From assembly GCF_900100085.1 (NCBI RefSeq), contig NZ_FNEJ01000034.1, forward strand, positions 1 through 36,373: a DNA stretch of 36,373 nt, read 5' to 3'. Positions 1-8,006 of the stretch are shown one piece after another. The position numbers and the translations under genes are program-made. The notes beneath the pieces were generated by a model. The model was not told the DNA's origin. It saw only the letters and a program-made list of their open reading frames with translations, and made no database searches. Each line of letters begins with the position of its first letter. Position 1 is the stretch's first letter. This DNA is from Salipiger marinus (GTDB lineage Bacteria > Pseudomonadota > Alphaproteobacteria > Rhodobacterales > Rhodobacteraceae).

Positions 1-307
1 CCGCGGCTTCGCCGAATGGGGCGAGGTCTTCGGCGATCCCGTTGTCGCCACCGCACTGCTGGACCGGCTGCTCCACCACGCGGTCGTCGTGCAAATCGAA
101 GGCGCCAGCTACCGCCTGCGCGGCCACGCCGACCTTATGCCGGAACACACCAGGTCGCACGCCACCATCACCCCGCCTCCGCCCCAGAAGAGGCGCGGAC
201 GGCCACCCAAAAGCGGAGGTGCCAATCACCTGCACGGCTGATCCCCGAACCCGTTAGGTGGGGAATTTTGCGCCAGCACTTCTGGGGAATTTTGATCCAG
301 CATTTAC
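1..307 (+). mobile_element. Right end of an IS21-family element
   Basis: The istB tail is followed by two direct copies of TGGGGAATTTTG at 259-270 and 283-294, 24 bases apart. Multiple terminal repeats of this kind are typical of IS21-family ends. Recognisable IS3 orfB codons begin around 308-311, so the right boundary is placed near 300-310. The exact base was not determined. The element appears to have inserted into the IS3 orfB that follows. Confidence 0.65.
2..241 (+). CDS. istB: IS21-family helper ATPase IstB, C-terminal part (cut by window edge)
   Basis: Reading from base 2, an open frame of 79 codons ends at a TGA at 239-241. Its first residues ([19 protein letters not shown], then [16 protein letters not shown]) match the C-terminal end of IstB, the AAA+ ATPase that helps IS21-family transposases deliver their DNA. 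The tail after residue 40 is basic and proline-rich ([13 protein letters not shown]). The Walker motifs lie outside the window. The frame stops just before a pair of IS21-type terminal repeats, as expected for the last gene of such an element. Family assignment is firm; whether the complete element is active cannot be judged. Confidence 0.85.
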   Translation, partial: RGFAEWGEVFGDPVVATALLDRLLHHAVVVQIEGASYRLRGHADLMPEHTRSHATITPPPPQKRRGRPPKSGGANHLHG

Positions 308-310
308 AAG

Positions 311-1018
311 AGTGGCAAGGTCTACGGCTATCGCAAGCTGTCGGACGATCTGCGCGACCAGGGTGAACGGATCTCGGAGAACCGCGTGGCACGATTGGCG
401 TCACTGGCAGGGATCGCGGCGCAGGTCGGCTACAGGCGTCGTCCCGGCCGATACGGCGGAAAGCCCGCGGTCGTTGCCGAGAACAGGCTCGAGCAACGGT
501 TCGAGGCGACCCGGCCCGATCAGGTATGGGTGACCGACATCACCTACATCAAGACCCATGAGGGCTGGCTGTATCTCTGCGTCGTCATTGACCTGTTCTC
601 GCGCCGGGTTGTCGGCTGGTCCGCTCAGTCCCGCATGACGACGGACCTCGCCCTGCAAGCCCTGCTGATGGCCGTGTGGCGGCGCAAACCTACAGGCAAG
701 GTCATGGTCCACTCAGACCAGGGTTCCCAATTCACCAGCCGGGAGTGGCAGACCTTCCTCCACCAGCACGACCTCGAACCCAGCATGAGCCGACGCGGCA
801 ACTGCCATGACAACGCCGTTGCGGAGAGCTTCTTCCAGCTCCTGAAGCGGGAGCGGATCAGGCGACGGACCTACCCGACCCGAGACGCTGCTAGGCAGGA
901 CGTGTTCGAGTACATAGAGATGTTCTACAATCCGAAGCGCAAGCACACGAACAACGGCATGCTGTCGCCCGTTGATTTCGAGATCAGACAGCAGAAACCG
1001 AAAGAGGCAGGTGTCTAG
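311..1018 (+). pseudogene. IS3-family transposase orfB, 5'-truncated
   Basis: An open frame runs from 311 (SGKVYGYRKLSDDLRDQG) to a TAG at 1016-1018, giving 235 residues of an OrfB that is normally about 280-300. The rve integrase core is complete: the DDE triad is in TDITYI, HSDQGSQ and NCHDNAVAESFF, and the C-terminal MFYNPKRKH segment is typical of the IS3 group. The N-terminal part and orfA are gone, replaced by the IS21-type right end. The IS3 right end (CTAGAAAACTAGGGGCACCTCA) follows and finishes at about 1036. No valid start codon or upstream orfA remains, so it is called a pseudogene. Confidence 0.85.
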
Positions 1019-1037
1019 AAAACTAGGGGCACCTCAG

Positions 1038-1272
1038 AAGCCCGGTGTCGGTTCCTCATTCGACCGGACGATCGAAATATCCATCAGGGAGACAGAAAGC
1101 GGCTACATGCTTTTCGAGCCGGACGCGATCCAGATTGAAAAGGGATCGGTCGTTCGGTTCTTGATCGGAAATACAGGCGCTCTGGATCATGAGTTCTTTC
1201 TCGGCTCCTTTGACGAAATTGCGAAACATCAGCAGTGGATGCGCGAACACCCCGATATGCAACATGATCAAG
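1038..1272 (+). pseudogene. Cupredoxin-domain protein, internal fragment
   Basis: Between two IS3 right ends an open stretch encodes RTIEISIRETESGYMLFEPD, then a segment with VVRFLIGNTG, DHEFFLG and MREHPDMQH. This pattern (beta-strand repeats, a DHEF histidine, then H...M near the end) is that of small periplasmic cupredoxin-like proteins found next to copper efflux genes. Start codon, signal peptide and true C-terminus are absent: the left side joins the IS3 end at ~1037 and the right side runs into a second IS3 tail at ~1273. It is a trapped relic, probably of an older copper cluster. No function is expected. Confidence 0.6.
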
Positions 1273-1377
1273 CCAAGGCGCAAGCACACTAATAGCGGCA
1301 TGCTGACGCCCGTTGACTTCGAAAACAGACAGCAAAAACTGAAACAGGAAGGTATCTAGGAAACTAGGAACACCTCA
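1273..1377 (+). pseudogene. Second IS3 orfB tail plus right end (relic)
   Basis: From 1279 the frame RKHTNSGMLTPVDFENRQQK, ending at TAG 1357-1359, parallels the last residues of the IS3 orfB at 311-1018 but differs at many bases. The terminal sequence CTAGGAAACTAGGAACACCTCA also corresponds to the right end seen at ~1015-1036. It is therefore a related but distinct IS3 copy reduced to about 105 bp. The junction with the cupredoxin fragment at ~1273 carries a one-base shift relative to the intact copy. Confidence 0.7.
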
Positions 1378-1558
1378 ATTCAGAAAGATGGGTTGATAGT
1401 AAAATATTCGGCATAATTTATCACATTTATGTGTAATAACAGATATTTAGCGATACACTTTGATACACAAAGAAGATGGAATGTGTTCTGTAAAATGAGT
1501 AATCTAATCATAGCGAATAAGACGATCTTATCGCGCATAGAAACGAAATGAGGTAGAG
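1378..1558 (+). promoter_or_regulatory. AT-rich intergenic region with a candidate OmpR-type operator (1452-1467)
   Basis: This AT-rich gap lies before the small secreted protein at 1559. At 1452-1467 it carries two direct half-sites, GATACA-cTTt-GATACA, ten bases apart (one helical turn). Tandem direct half-sites are the usual arrangement for OmpR/PhoB-family regulators. The same layout, GTTACA-cTTc-GTTACA, precedes the response-regulator gene at 2823-2838; 13 of 16 bases agree. A short dyad CACAT-TT-ATGTG lies upstream near 1424-1435. No convincing -10 box was identified. Confidence 0.45.
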
Positions 1559-1822
1559 ATGACTTCGAAAATTTTCAAAGGCCTTCTGATTTCTGCGTTT
1601 GTCACGGTCTCGGCGACAAACGCTATGGCAAGCAATACATCCGCAGCAACCGTCGCAACGATTGAAAAGTATGCGCCGGATGCCAATGTTAGCGCACTGA
1701 ACCACAGACAAATTTCCACACTGATGAATGTGATTTCTTCGAGCGACGACGGGTTTAGCGGCAAAAAAGATCAGGTTCAGGCGCTTATTCGTAACTTTGA
1801 AAACGGCTTATTTTCAGGATAA
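1559..1822 (+). CDS. Small secreted protein of unknown function
   Basis: This 87-residue protein begins after an AGG-containing ribosome site (gaggtagag). The N-terminus (MTSKIFKGLLISAFVTVSA, then TNAMASN) is a clear Sec signal peptide with likely cleavage after AMA. The mature part is about 62 residues, polar, without cysteines or repeats. It contains SALNHRQISTLMNVISSSDD and a C-terminal segment VQALIRNFENGLFSG that looks helical. I do not recognise the family. It stands alone, flanked by IS relics, and has an operator-like site in its promoter region like the one before the response regulator, so it may be a target of that system. The gene is AT-richer than the metal-resistance genes, consistent with a different origin. 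Confidence 0.6.
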   Translation: MTSKIFKGLLISAFVTVSATNAMASNTSAATVATIEKYAPDANVSALNHRQISTLMNVISSSDDGFSGKKDQVQALIRNFENGLFSG

Positions 1823-1853
1823 CCAAGCGCTTCCTGAAACCGAACAAGATCAC

Positions 1854-1885
1854 AAGCTGCACTCGACTGAAGTTGAGTGCAGCTT
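1854..1885 (+). terminator. Strong hairpin after the small secreted gene
   Basis: AAGCTGCACTCGAC (1854-1867) pairs with GTTGAGTGCAGCTT (1872-1885) around a TGAA loop. This is a 14-bp stem with a single G-T wobble, 31 bases after the stop codon at 1822. No U-tract follows, so it may be an mRNA-stabilising hairpin or a target palindrome rather than a true intrinsic terminator. Confidence 0.4.
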
Positions 1886-1937
1886 GACTCTGATGAGGAT
1901 CTGATGATGTGACCGCCCCCCGACGGCATCAATGTGC

Positions 1938-2574
1938 CAAGGTGGGTTTGCGAGGACCGTCTTCGACACTGTCTCCAGTTCGGCTGCCAGCCGTTCGATC
2001 GTTTCGATGAGCCGCGCGATCTGCTCGAGATAGATCGCACCCATCTACCGGACCGCGTCGGGCAGGTCGCTGGCCTAGTAGGCCAGCGCGCTCTCGAGCA
2101 CCTTCAGGCTCGCAGGCCCCTTCGGCGCCACGAGCCCGAACTCGGCCAGCTGTCCTCGAACGCGTTGATCAGCTGCGTGCGCTGTCGGACCAGGCATTGG
2201 TGCGTCCGGAGCACCACCGCCCGACCCTGGGTCTCGACGCTCTTCACCGCAAAAAAGCGCATGGTTGGACGCGAAGCCGCCTCCGCAATGGCTTCCGCGC
2301 GGTCGTTCTTCTGGCGCTTCACGAACGGCTTCACGTAGGCCGCCGGCACGAGCCGCACCTCATGGCCGTGTTCTCGCGCAACCCGACCCCAGTGATGCGA
2401 CGTCGCGCAGGCCTCCATCGCCACCACGCAGGCCGACTGCTCGGACAGAAGCCCCGCCAGCCGTGTCTGTGATAGCACGCGGTTATAGAGAACCGCCCCA
2501 TTCGCGCCGATAGCACAGACCTGAAAGCTGCCCTGCGCCAGGTCGATCGCCAACATGCTGATGGTCGTCGTCAT
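1938..2574 (-). pseudogene. IS110-family transposase, decayed and C-terminally truncated
   Basis: The minus-strand frame starting at 2574 encodes MTTTISMLAIDLAQGSFQVC and continues with VVAMEACATSHHW and KNDRAEAIAEAA. This is the DEDD RuvC-like N-terminal domain of IS110-family transposases. After LINAF the frame shifts, then resumes in another frame as LAEFGLVAPKGPASLKVLES and is broken by two in-frame TAG codons. The coiled segment IYLEQIARLIETIERLAAEL follows. The Transposase_20 domain with the catalytic serine is missing. About 200-210 residues remain out of ~340. Inactive relic. Confidence 0.8.
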
Positions 2575-2882
2575 CGATTTGCCCTCCTTTCGGTTCCGAT
2601 GGAACCATCATGGCATACGAGATGCCGCTGGGTGGGGGGCATCCACCGCATCAGTTCAAGGTGCCCCGCCAGGCGCCGCTTAAGTTGTTTCAACTTGGCA
2701 TCCGGTCTTTTCATCTACTGGATACTGTCGGAGCGTGGATAAGCTAGTGCGATCTGGCGATGCCGTCGGGAGGGGCATCGACGCCATCAGTGGGGCCTCA
2801 ACAGGTCACTAACGCAGCGCCTGTTACACTTCGTTACAAATCTCTTCGGGAACACACCCAACTTTCATCTAGAGGAAGCGTT
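2575..2882 (+). promoter_or_regulatory. Promoter region of the two-component operon with tandem GTTACA operator (2823-2838)
   Basis: This ~308-base gap contains the left flank of the IS110 relic and then the promoter region of the response regulator. GTTACA-cTTc-GTTACA at 2823-2838 has two direct half-sites ten bases apart, the arrangement bound by OmpR-type regulators. It sits 45 bases before the start codon and suggests autoregulation. An AGAGGAA ribosome site lies just before the ATG at 2883. The 12-mer GATGCCGTCGGG at 2759-2770 is an exact inverted copy of 1919-1930 across the IS110 relic. Confidence 0.5.
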
Positions 2883-3605
2883 ATGAGCGAGCTGCCACAC
2901 ATTCTTGTCGTCGACGACCACCGTGAAATACGCGAGGCCATGACACGCTATCTCAAGAAGAACGGGATGCGCGCGACCTCGGCACGCGATGCGGTCGACA
3001 TGGATGCGAAGCTCGCCAACGGGCGGTATGACCTTATCGTTCTCGACGTCATGATGCCCGGGGAAGACGGTCTGTCCGTTTGCCGCCGTTTATCTGCATC
3101 CGGATCCATGCCGATCCTGATGCTGACCGCGCTCGGGGGGGAAACCGATCGTATTGTTGGCCTTGAAATCGGCGCGGATGATTATCTTTCGAAACCCTTC
3201 AACCCGCGTGAACTTGTCGCCCGCATCAAGTCCATCCTACGCCGTTCGACGAAAGTCGAGCCCTTCGCGGGCAAACTATCGGGCCGACGCATCGCGTTCG
3301 CTGATTGGATACTGGATACGGATAGTCGGGTGCTATCGAATGCGGAGGGTATGCAGATCGACCTGACTGGCTCAGAGTTCAAGCTGCTGACGATCCTGCT
3401 GGAACACCCTCGCTTTGTCCTGAGCCGCGATCAGCTGCTTGATCTCTCCACCGGTCGAGCGCCTTCAGTTTTTGACCGGACCATAGACAACCAGATCAGT
3501 CGGCTCCGCCGTAAGATCGAGCTTGATCCGTCGCGCCCCCGCATCGTCACCACAGTGCGCGGCGGCGGCTATTGCCTTGCTGCCGATGTCCGCGAGTTGA
3601 GCTGA
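2883..3605 (+). CDS. OmpR/PhoB-family response regulator
   Basis: The 240-residue protein has an N-terminal receiver domain (residues 5-120). It shows acidic residues D11-D12, phospho-acceptor D55 in LIVLDVMMPG, T82 in MLTALG and K104 in YLSKPFNP. A C-terminal winged-helix DNA-binding domain follows (~135-235, with LTGSEFKLLTILLEHP and TVRGGGYCL). The start at 2883 is preferred over an upstream in-frame ATG at 2760 because the receiver fold begins immediately and an AGAGGAA site precedes it. The stop overlaps the kinase start by one base (TGATG), so the pair is translationally coupled. The input is unknown. A related operator lies upstream of the small secreted gene at 1559; metal or envelope stress is possible from context only. 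Confidence 0.92.
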   Translation: MSELPHILVVDDHREIREAMTRYLKKNGMRATSARDAVDMDAKLANGRYDLIVLDVMMPGEDGLSVCRRLSASGSMPILMLTALGGETDRIVGLEIGADDYLSKPFNPRELVARIKSILRRSTKVEPFAGKLSGRRIAFADWILDTDSRVLSNAEGMQIDLTGSEFKLLTILLEHPRFVLSRDQLLDLSTGRAPSVFDRTIDNQISRLRRKIELDPSRPRIVTTVRGGGYCLAADVRELS

Positions 3606-5014
3606 TGCCACGCCTTGTCGACAATCTTCGAGGGCAGCTGGTCCTCCTGATCATTGCGGCGCTTGCTGTTGCCCAGACGATCAGCCTGTGGCTGTTTGTC
3701 GATGAACGGGGCCTAGCTGTGCGTGCGGCCCTGGGTTTCGAGGCGGCAGGTCGGGCCGCGAATGTCGCGCTGTTGCTGGAAGAGGCGCCAGTTTCATTGC
3801 ATCTGGCAATTCTTCGAGCAGCGAATTCTCCATTGGTCCGTTTTCATGTTTCCGAGAAGTCCCTGGTGGACCACAACAGCCATGCCGATAGAGCTATCGA
3901 AGCACGTGTCCGCAGTCTCTTAGGTTTCGCCAGAGACCGTGAGATCCGTGTCGAGTTGCATGAGGTCGAGCATGGCATTCTGCCAATGCCACATCTTGTA
4001 CCAGAGATGGCGGAAATGCATCTCGCGATGATGCGGGGCGAGCTTTCCGCGATCGAAATGCAGCTTTCGATTGCGCTGACGGACGGGCAGTGGCTGAATG
4101 TCGCAACGCGGTTCGAACCGCCGCCATTGCAATGGCCCTGGATATCGATCGTCAGTTTTGGGATCACGGCGGCGATCATCCTGATCACGACCTGCTGGTT
4201 TCTTCTGACCCGTCTGACTCGTCCGCTCCTGCGCATTTCACGTGCAACAGATGCTCTTGGACGGGGAGAAGCCGTTAATCCTTTGCCGCTCAACGGCCCC
4301 AACGAGGTGCGCGGGCTCACCCAGGCATTCAATCGGATGCAGGAAAGGCTGACACGCTTCGTCACGGACAGGACACAACTAATTGCTGCATTGGGCCATG
4401 ATCTGCGCTCTCCTTTGACAGCCATGCGGGTGCGGGCCGAGATGGTGGACGAGGACGAAACGCGCGAGAGTCTTGTCGCCTCAATCGAGGAAATGCAGGA
4501 GATGGTCGATGCAACGCTCGCCTTTGCGCAGGGCATGGCCAGCGCCGAAGCTTACGCGACTGTAGATTTGGGCGCCTACCTGCAGCGGTTGCAGGCCGAC
4601 ACGATCGACGATTTCACGATGAATACGGCCAACAGCACAAACGTTCGCTTGCGCCCACAATCTGTGCGCCGCGCGCTACGCAACATAATCGAGAACGCAC
4701 AGCGCTATGGCGGAGGGGCCGAAGTCACTTTTGGGTATGACGCCGAACATGTCCAAATTCGCGTTGCAGACAACGGTCCTGGGATTCCGGAGGCCGAACT
4801 CGAACAGGTATTTGAGCCGTTTTTCCGGCTCGAAAAATCTCGCTCTCGCGAAACGGGCGGAACCGGCCTTGGCCTGTCGATCGCGCGAACAATCATCCGG
4901 GGCCATGGTGGAGATGTGGCGCTGTCGAACCGCGCCGAAGGCGGTCTCCTCGTGATCGTCACTTTACCGCTCGAAACGGAACTTGATCAGCTAGCATCTA
5001 GCATATCACGATAA
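3605..5014 (+). CDS. Membrane sensor histidine kinase (EnvZ-like)
   Basis: The 469-residue kinase has TM1 at about 11-31, a periplasmic sensor of ~145 residues without recognisable ligand motif, and TM2 at ~178-203. A HAMP domain follows, then HisKA with the phospho-acceptor H265 in LGHDLRSPLTAM. The HATPase_c domain has an N box (NIIENAQRYGG, ~360-370), G1 (DNGPGIP, ~390) and G2 (GTGLGLSIA, ~420). The ATG at 3605 overlaps the regulator's stop; an in-frame ATG at 3572 lies inside the regulator and is less likely. The periplasmic part has few His or Met residues arranged for copper binding, so I would not call it CusS. Confidence 0.92.
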   Translation: MPRLVDNLRGQLVLLIIAALAVAQTISLWLFVDERGLAVRAALGFEAAGRAANVALLLEEAPVSLHLAILRAANSPLVRFHVSEKSLVDHNSHADRAIEARVRSLLGFARDREIRVELHEVEHGILPMPHLVPEMAEMHLAMMRGELSAIEMQLSIALTDGQWLNVATRFEPPPLQWPWISIVSFGITAAIILITTCWFLLTRLTRPLLRISRATDALGRGEAVNPLPLNGPNEVRGLTQAFNRMQERLTRFVTDRTQLIAALGHDLRSPLTAMRVRAEMVDEDETRESLVASIEEMQEMVDATLAFAQGMASAEAYATVDLGAYLQRLQADTIDDFTMNTANSTNVRLRPQSVRRALRNIIENAQRYGGGAEVTFGYDAEHVQIRVADNGPGIPEAELEQVFEPFFRLEKSRSRETGGTGLGLSIARTIIRGHGGDVALSNRAEGGLLVIVTLPLETELDQLASSISR

Positions 5015-5188
5015 TGTGGATGTCCGTCGCAATTCCTGCGCGCCGCTCGCAGGGCGGCGAATTCGGCGCTGATCTGTCTCTGCTTGCTGCCGATCCAGGT
5101 CAGCAGCAACATCGCCACCAGCGAGAAAACGGCAAACCACGCCAGACTGGGCTGGCCCCAGTGCACCGCGATGAGGGCTGCCAACACA
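4987..5188 (-). pseudogene. C-terminal stump of a membrane protein, possibly an MFS-type transporter
   Basis: Reading leftwards from the IS66 boundary, the frame encodes VLAALIAVHWGQPSLAWFAV, then FSLVAMLLLTWIG and a basic tail SKQRQISAEFAALRAARRN, ending at 4987. One hydrophobic helix followed by a charged cytosolic tail resembles the last helix of an MFS or related permease. The N-terminal remainder is missing because the IS66 left end lies at 5189. The stop codon overlaps the 3' end of the kinase gene by 28 bases in convergent orientation. Identification is tentative; the truncation is clear. Confidence 0.35.
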
Positions 5189-5212
5189 GTATCCGTCCGG
5201 TGCGACCGCTCT
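5189..5212 (+). repeat. IS66 left terminal inverted repeat
   Basis: GTATCCGTCCGG followed by TGCGACCGCTCT; 20 of 24 bases match the reverse complement of 7612-7635. The first 12 bases are identical in both ends. Confidence 0.8.
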
Positions 5213-5252
5213 GACGGAGGGGGGCTGCTGCCGATAATGTCCATGATCGATA

Positions 5253-5681
5253 ATGGACATCTTGAGGCACTCCATGGCGGGAAAGAAGGGCCAGAAGAAA
5301 CGGTTCTGGTCTGACGAGGAAAAGCGGTCGATCTGTAATCAGACCCAGGTTCCCGGCGTTTCGGTCGCGCAGGTGGCGCGGCGGTATTCGATGAATTCCA
5401 ACCTGATCTTCACTTGGTTGCGGGACCCGCGCTATGCGCCTGGGCCGAAGGAAGAGAGCTGCGAGCCGGAGGACGGCGACGTTTTCCTGCCGGTGGAGGT
5501 TTCTGGCCCGACTATTGAGAACCGGACGGACGCGGCGCGCGTGGAAACGGTCGGTCTGAACAATGGGGCCGTTCTGGCCAATCGCATCGACATCACGCTC
5601 TCGGACGGTCGGCGGATCGTCGTCGAAGGATCGACGGCGTTGTCGGCCGTGGTCAGGCTGGTTCAGGGACTGATAACTTGA
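5253..5681 (+). CDS. tnpA: IS66 TnpA (OrfA-like helix-turn-helix protein)
   Basis: The 142-residue protein begins [20 protein letters not shown] and carries the HTH segment [20 protein letters not shown] typical of the IS66 TnpA family, which is related to IS3 OrfA. The C-terminal half is acidic, with [14 protein letters not shown] typical of the family. An alternative start at 5274 (MAGKKGQKK) is also plausible. Its stop overlaps the tnpB start (TTGA), the usual IS66 gene layout. TnpA is required with TnpB and TnpC for IS66 transposition. Confidence 0.85.
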   Translation: MDILRHSMAGKKGQKKRFWSDEEKRSICNQTQVPGVSVAQVARRYSMNSNLIFTWLRDPRYAPGPKEESCEPEDGDVFLPVEVSGPTIENRTDAARVETVGLNNGAVLANRIDITLSDGRRIVVEGSTALSAVVRLVQGLIT

Positions 5682-6049
5682 TCCCGGTGCCGAGCAACAC
5701 GCGGGTCTGGCTTGCTGCCGGGGTCACGGACATGCGGCGGGGGTTCAACACGCTCGCCGCGCAGACGGAAAAGGTGCTGGCGGAGGACCCGTATTCGGGC
5801 CACCTGTTCGTGTTCCGGGGACGCCGGGGTGACCTGTTGAAAATCATCTGGTGGGACGCGCAGGGCGCATGTCTGTTCTCGAAACGCCTGGAACGCGGGC
5901 GCTTCGTCTGGCCTGCCGCCAAGGAGGGCAAAATCAGCCTCAGCCCTGCGCAATTGTCGATGCTCCTGGAGGGGATTGACTGGCGCATGCCGCAGAAGAC
6001 GTGGCGGCCTCTTACGACCGGAAATTTGTCAGAGAATACAGCGCTATAA
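5678..6049 (+). CDS. tnpB: IS66 TnpB (Orf2-type accessory protein)
   Basis: The 123-residue protein starts with TTG overlapping the tnpA stop by four bases. It shows the TnpB hallmarks [40 protein letters not shown] and [13 protein letters not shown]. The length is close to the usual ~115-120 residues, and the last ~15 residues are less typical. IS66 TnpB has no known catalytic motif but is needed for transposition. It is translationally coupled to tnpA. Confidence 0.88.
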   Translation: MIPVPSNTRVWLAAGVTDMRRGFNTLAAQTEKVLAEDPYSGHLFVFRGRRGDLLKIIWWDAQGACLFSKRLERGRFVWPAAKEGKISLSPAQLSMLLEGIDWRMPQKTWRPLTTGNLSENTAL

Positions 6050-6087
6050 GGTTCACTTGTGCGCGGCGGGGCGGTATAAATCCAGCA

Positions 6088-7605
6088 ATGCTGGAGACGC
6101 CTCAAACCCTGCCATCCGATCCCGACGAACTCCGCGCCGTCGCGGCACAGTTACACGATCTGGCCAGGTCCCAGGCGCTGAGGATCGAGAAACTCGAACA
6201 TCAACTGGCCGGTCATCGCAAGGCGCGGTTCGGCTCCAAGTCGGAAAGCCTGGACCAACTGGCATTCGACCTTCACGAGGACGCCGAGATCGCCGATGCC
6301 GCGGCGGCCCAGCAGGAGGAAGCCGGTCAGGTCGATGACGACAAACCCGGCAAGCGCAGGCACAGCCGTGCCCCGCTGCCTGATCACCTGGAACGGCAGT
6401 CCGAGGTTCTCTCGCCGGGGGAGACCTGCGCCGACTGCGGCGGGACCATGCGGGCTCTCGGCGAGGATGTGACGCAAGAGTTGGAATACATTCCTGGGCG
6501 GTTTGTCGTCCGCGAAATCGTGCGGCCACGCATGGCCTGCAACTGCTGCGAAGCCTTTGCGCAAGCTCCACTGCCGAGCCGGCCGATCGAGCGCGGGCGC
6601 GCCGGCCCCGGTCTGTTGGCGCATGTGCTGGTCGGCAAGTATTGTGATCATCTGCCGCTCTACCGGCAGTCTGAAATCTACGCCCGCGACAAGGTCGATC
6701 TGCACCGCTCGACGCTGACCGATTGGGTCGGGCGGTCGACGGCGCTCCTGGCACCCCTGGCCGATTACATTGGCAAGCAGGTGCGGGCGGGACCCGCTCT
6801 CTTCGCCGACGATACCCCGGTCAAGATGCAGATCGGGGGCAAGACCGGCAAAACCCAGACCGCGCGGATGTGGAGCTATGTCCGCGATGAACGGCCCTGG
6901 TGCGGACAGGCTCCACCCTGTGCCTGGTACCAGTTCAGCGTGGATCGCAAGGGCAAACATCCCGCCGCGCATCTCGCGGGTTACAGCGGCACCGTGCATG
7001 CCGACGGGTTCACCGGCTTCAACGGGTTGTTCGGCGAAGGGCTGGCCAGCGAGCAGGCCTGCATGGTGCATGTCCGCCGCAAGTTCGTGGATGTCTTCGA
7101 ACGAAACGGCTCCACCATCGCCCGGGAAACCATCGAACGCATCGCCGGGCTCTATGCCGTCGAAAAGGAGGCGCGCTACAAATCGCCGGACGAACGCGTC
7201 GCCCTGCGACAGACCAGGGCCAGGCCCATCTTCGACGAACTAGAGGAATGGCTGAAGAGCCACCTGCCGAAAATATCGGGAAAAACCAAACTGGCTGAGG
7301 CCATTCGCTACGCCCTCAGCCGCATACCGAAGGCACGGGCCTATCTCGAAGACGGTCGGCTGGAACTGGACAACAACATCTGCGAGCGCTCAATCCGGCC
7401 GCTGACTCTTGGGCGCAAGAATTACCTGTTCATGGGGTCCGAAGGCGGCGGCAAGGCTGCGGCCATCGCCTACACCCTCATCGAGACAGCCCGCATGAAC
7501 CGCGTCGATCCGGAAGCCTGGCTGACCTGGGTGCTGACCCACATCGCCGATCACAAAATCAATCGCATCGACGAACTCGCACCCTGGAATTGGCAGCCAA
7601 CCTGA
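6088..7605 (+). CDS. tnpC: IS66 TnpC transposase
   Basis: The 505-residue DDE transposase has an N-terminal leucine-zipper-like segment (residues ~12-45, [19 protein letters not shown]). A zinc-finger-like region with CADCGG and CNCC follows, then the catalytic core: [21 protein letters not shown], and the C-terminal [20 protein letters not shown] with the expected Glu. The start at 6088 ([11 protein letters not shown]) is preferred to an in-frame ATG at 6001, which overlaps tnpB. The length is normal and no frame damage is seen, so the element may still be active. Confidence 0.9.
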   Translation: MLETPQTLPSDPDELRAVAAQLHDLARSQALRIEKLEHQLAGHRKARFGSKSESLDQLAFDLHEDAEIADAAAAQQEEAGQVDDDKPGKRRHSRAPLPDHLERQSEVLSPGETCADCGGTMRALGEDVTQELEYIPGRFVVREIVRPRMACNCCEAFAQAPLPSRPIERGRAGPGLLAHVLVGKYCDHLPLYRQSEIYARDKVDLHRSTLTDWVGRSTALLAPLADYIGKQVRAGPALFADDTPVKMQIGGKTGKTQTARMWSYVRDERPWCGQAPPCAWYQFSVDRKGKHPAAHLAGYSGTVHADGFTGFNGLFGEGLASEQACMVHVRRKFVDVFERNGSTIARETIERIAGLYAVEKEARYKSPDERVALRQTRARPIFDELEEWLKSHLPKISGKTKLAEAIRYALSRIPKARAYLEDGRLELDNNICERSIRPLTLGRKNYLFMGSEGGGKAAAIAYTLIETARMNRVDPEAWLTWVLTHIADHKINRIDELAPWNWQPT

Positions 7606-7611
7606 TTGTCA

Positions 7612-7635
7612 AAGGCGGTCACGCCGGACGGATAC
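7612..7635 (-). repeat. IS66 right terminal inverted repeat
   Basis: Read on the minus strand it is GTATCCGTCCGG followed by CGTGACCGCCTT. It starts 6 bases after the tnpC stop codon and pairs with the left repeat at 5189-5212. Confidence 0.8.
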
Positions 7636-7687
7636 TCTAAATCGGTGAGCCCTGTAGCGATCATTTACACGAGGAAGAGCGAAATAA

Positions 7688-7957
7688 TTTGCGATTTCCA
7701 AATTTGCAGATGGCAGCGCATTGGCGCTCTGGATTGAATTTGTGGGAGGCGGTGAAGCGATCGTCATGTGCCACGTATCGCCAGATGCCGGATGTGCCGC
7801 GCCTCAGGCGCTACACATCAATCGAGGCGGCGGATCGGTCGGTTTTCCGAGGATGGCGCTTGGCGGAACCGGGGCGTTTGTGGCCTGGACGCAACCAATC
7901 AGCGGCGCGGACGGCAGTACCACCATTCGCGTCGTTGAAGTCGCTCTGACGCCATAG
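7688..7957 (+). pseudogene. C-terminal stump of a sialidase/BNR-repeat-like exported protein
   Basis: Between the IS66 right end and cusA, an open frame encodes FADGSALALWIEFVGGGEAI, then VMCHVSPDAG, INRGGGSVGFPRMAL and GTGAFVAWTQPI before a TAG at 7955-7957. The pattern (short beta blades, S.DAG, FPR..L, FVAW) resembles the last blades of BNR/Asp-box sialidase-like proteins sometimes found beside CusAB genes. An upstream in-frame stop at 7685-7687 and the IS66 end remove the rest. It is convergent with cusA. The family call is tentative. Confidence 0.4.
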
Positions 7958-8006
7958 GTTTCAAGGATTCATCTCGATTCCCAATGCCTCCTTAATGCTG
8001 TTGCCC

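Larger units (their letters stand above)
5189..7635 (+). mobile_element. Complete IS66-family insertion sequence
   Basis: The 2447-bp element has tnpA, tnpB and tnpC in order. Its imperfect terminal inverted repeats start GTATCCGTCCGG: the left repeat spans 5189-5212 and the right repeat 7612-7635, with 20 of 24 bases matching. IS66 elements normally make an 8-bp target duplication, but the flanks (CCAACACA on the left, TCTAAATC on the right) do not match. Left and right flanks carry stumps of different genes, so the element marks a deletion or recombination junction rather than a simple insertion. Confidence 0.85.

Noticed and set aside
2760-2882. N-terminal extension of the response regulator to an upstream ATG
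   Set aside because: The extension covers the tandem operator and lacks homology; the 2883 start has a good ribosome site.
6151-7071. 306-codon minus-strand frame over tnpC
   Set aside because: Antisense shadow of the IS66 transposase with no family signal.
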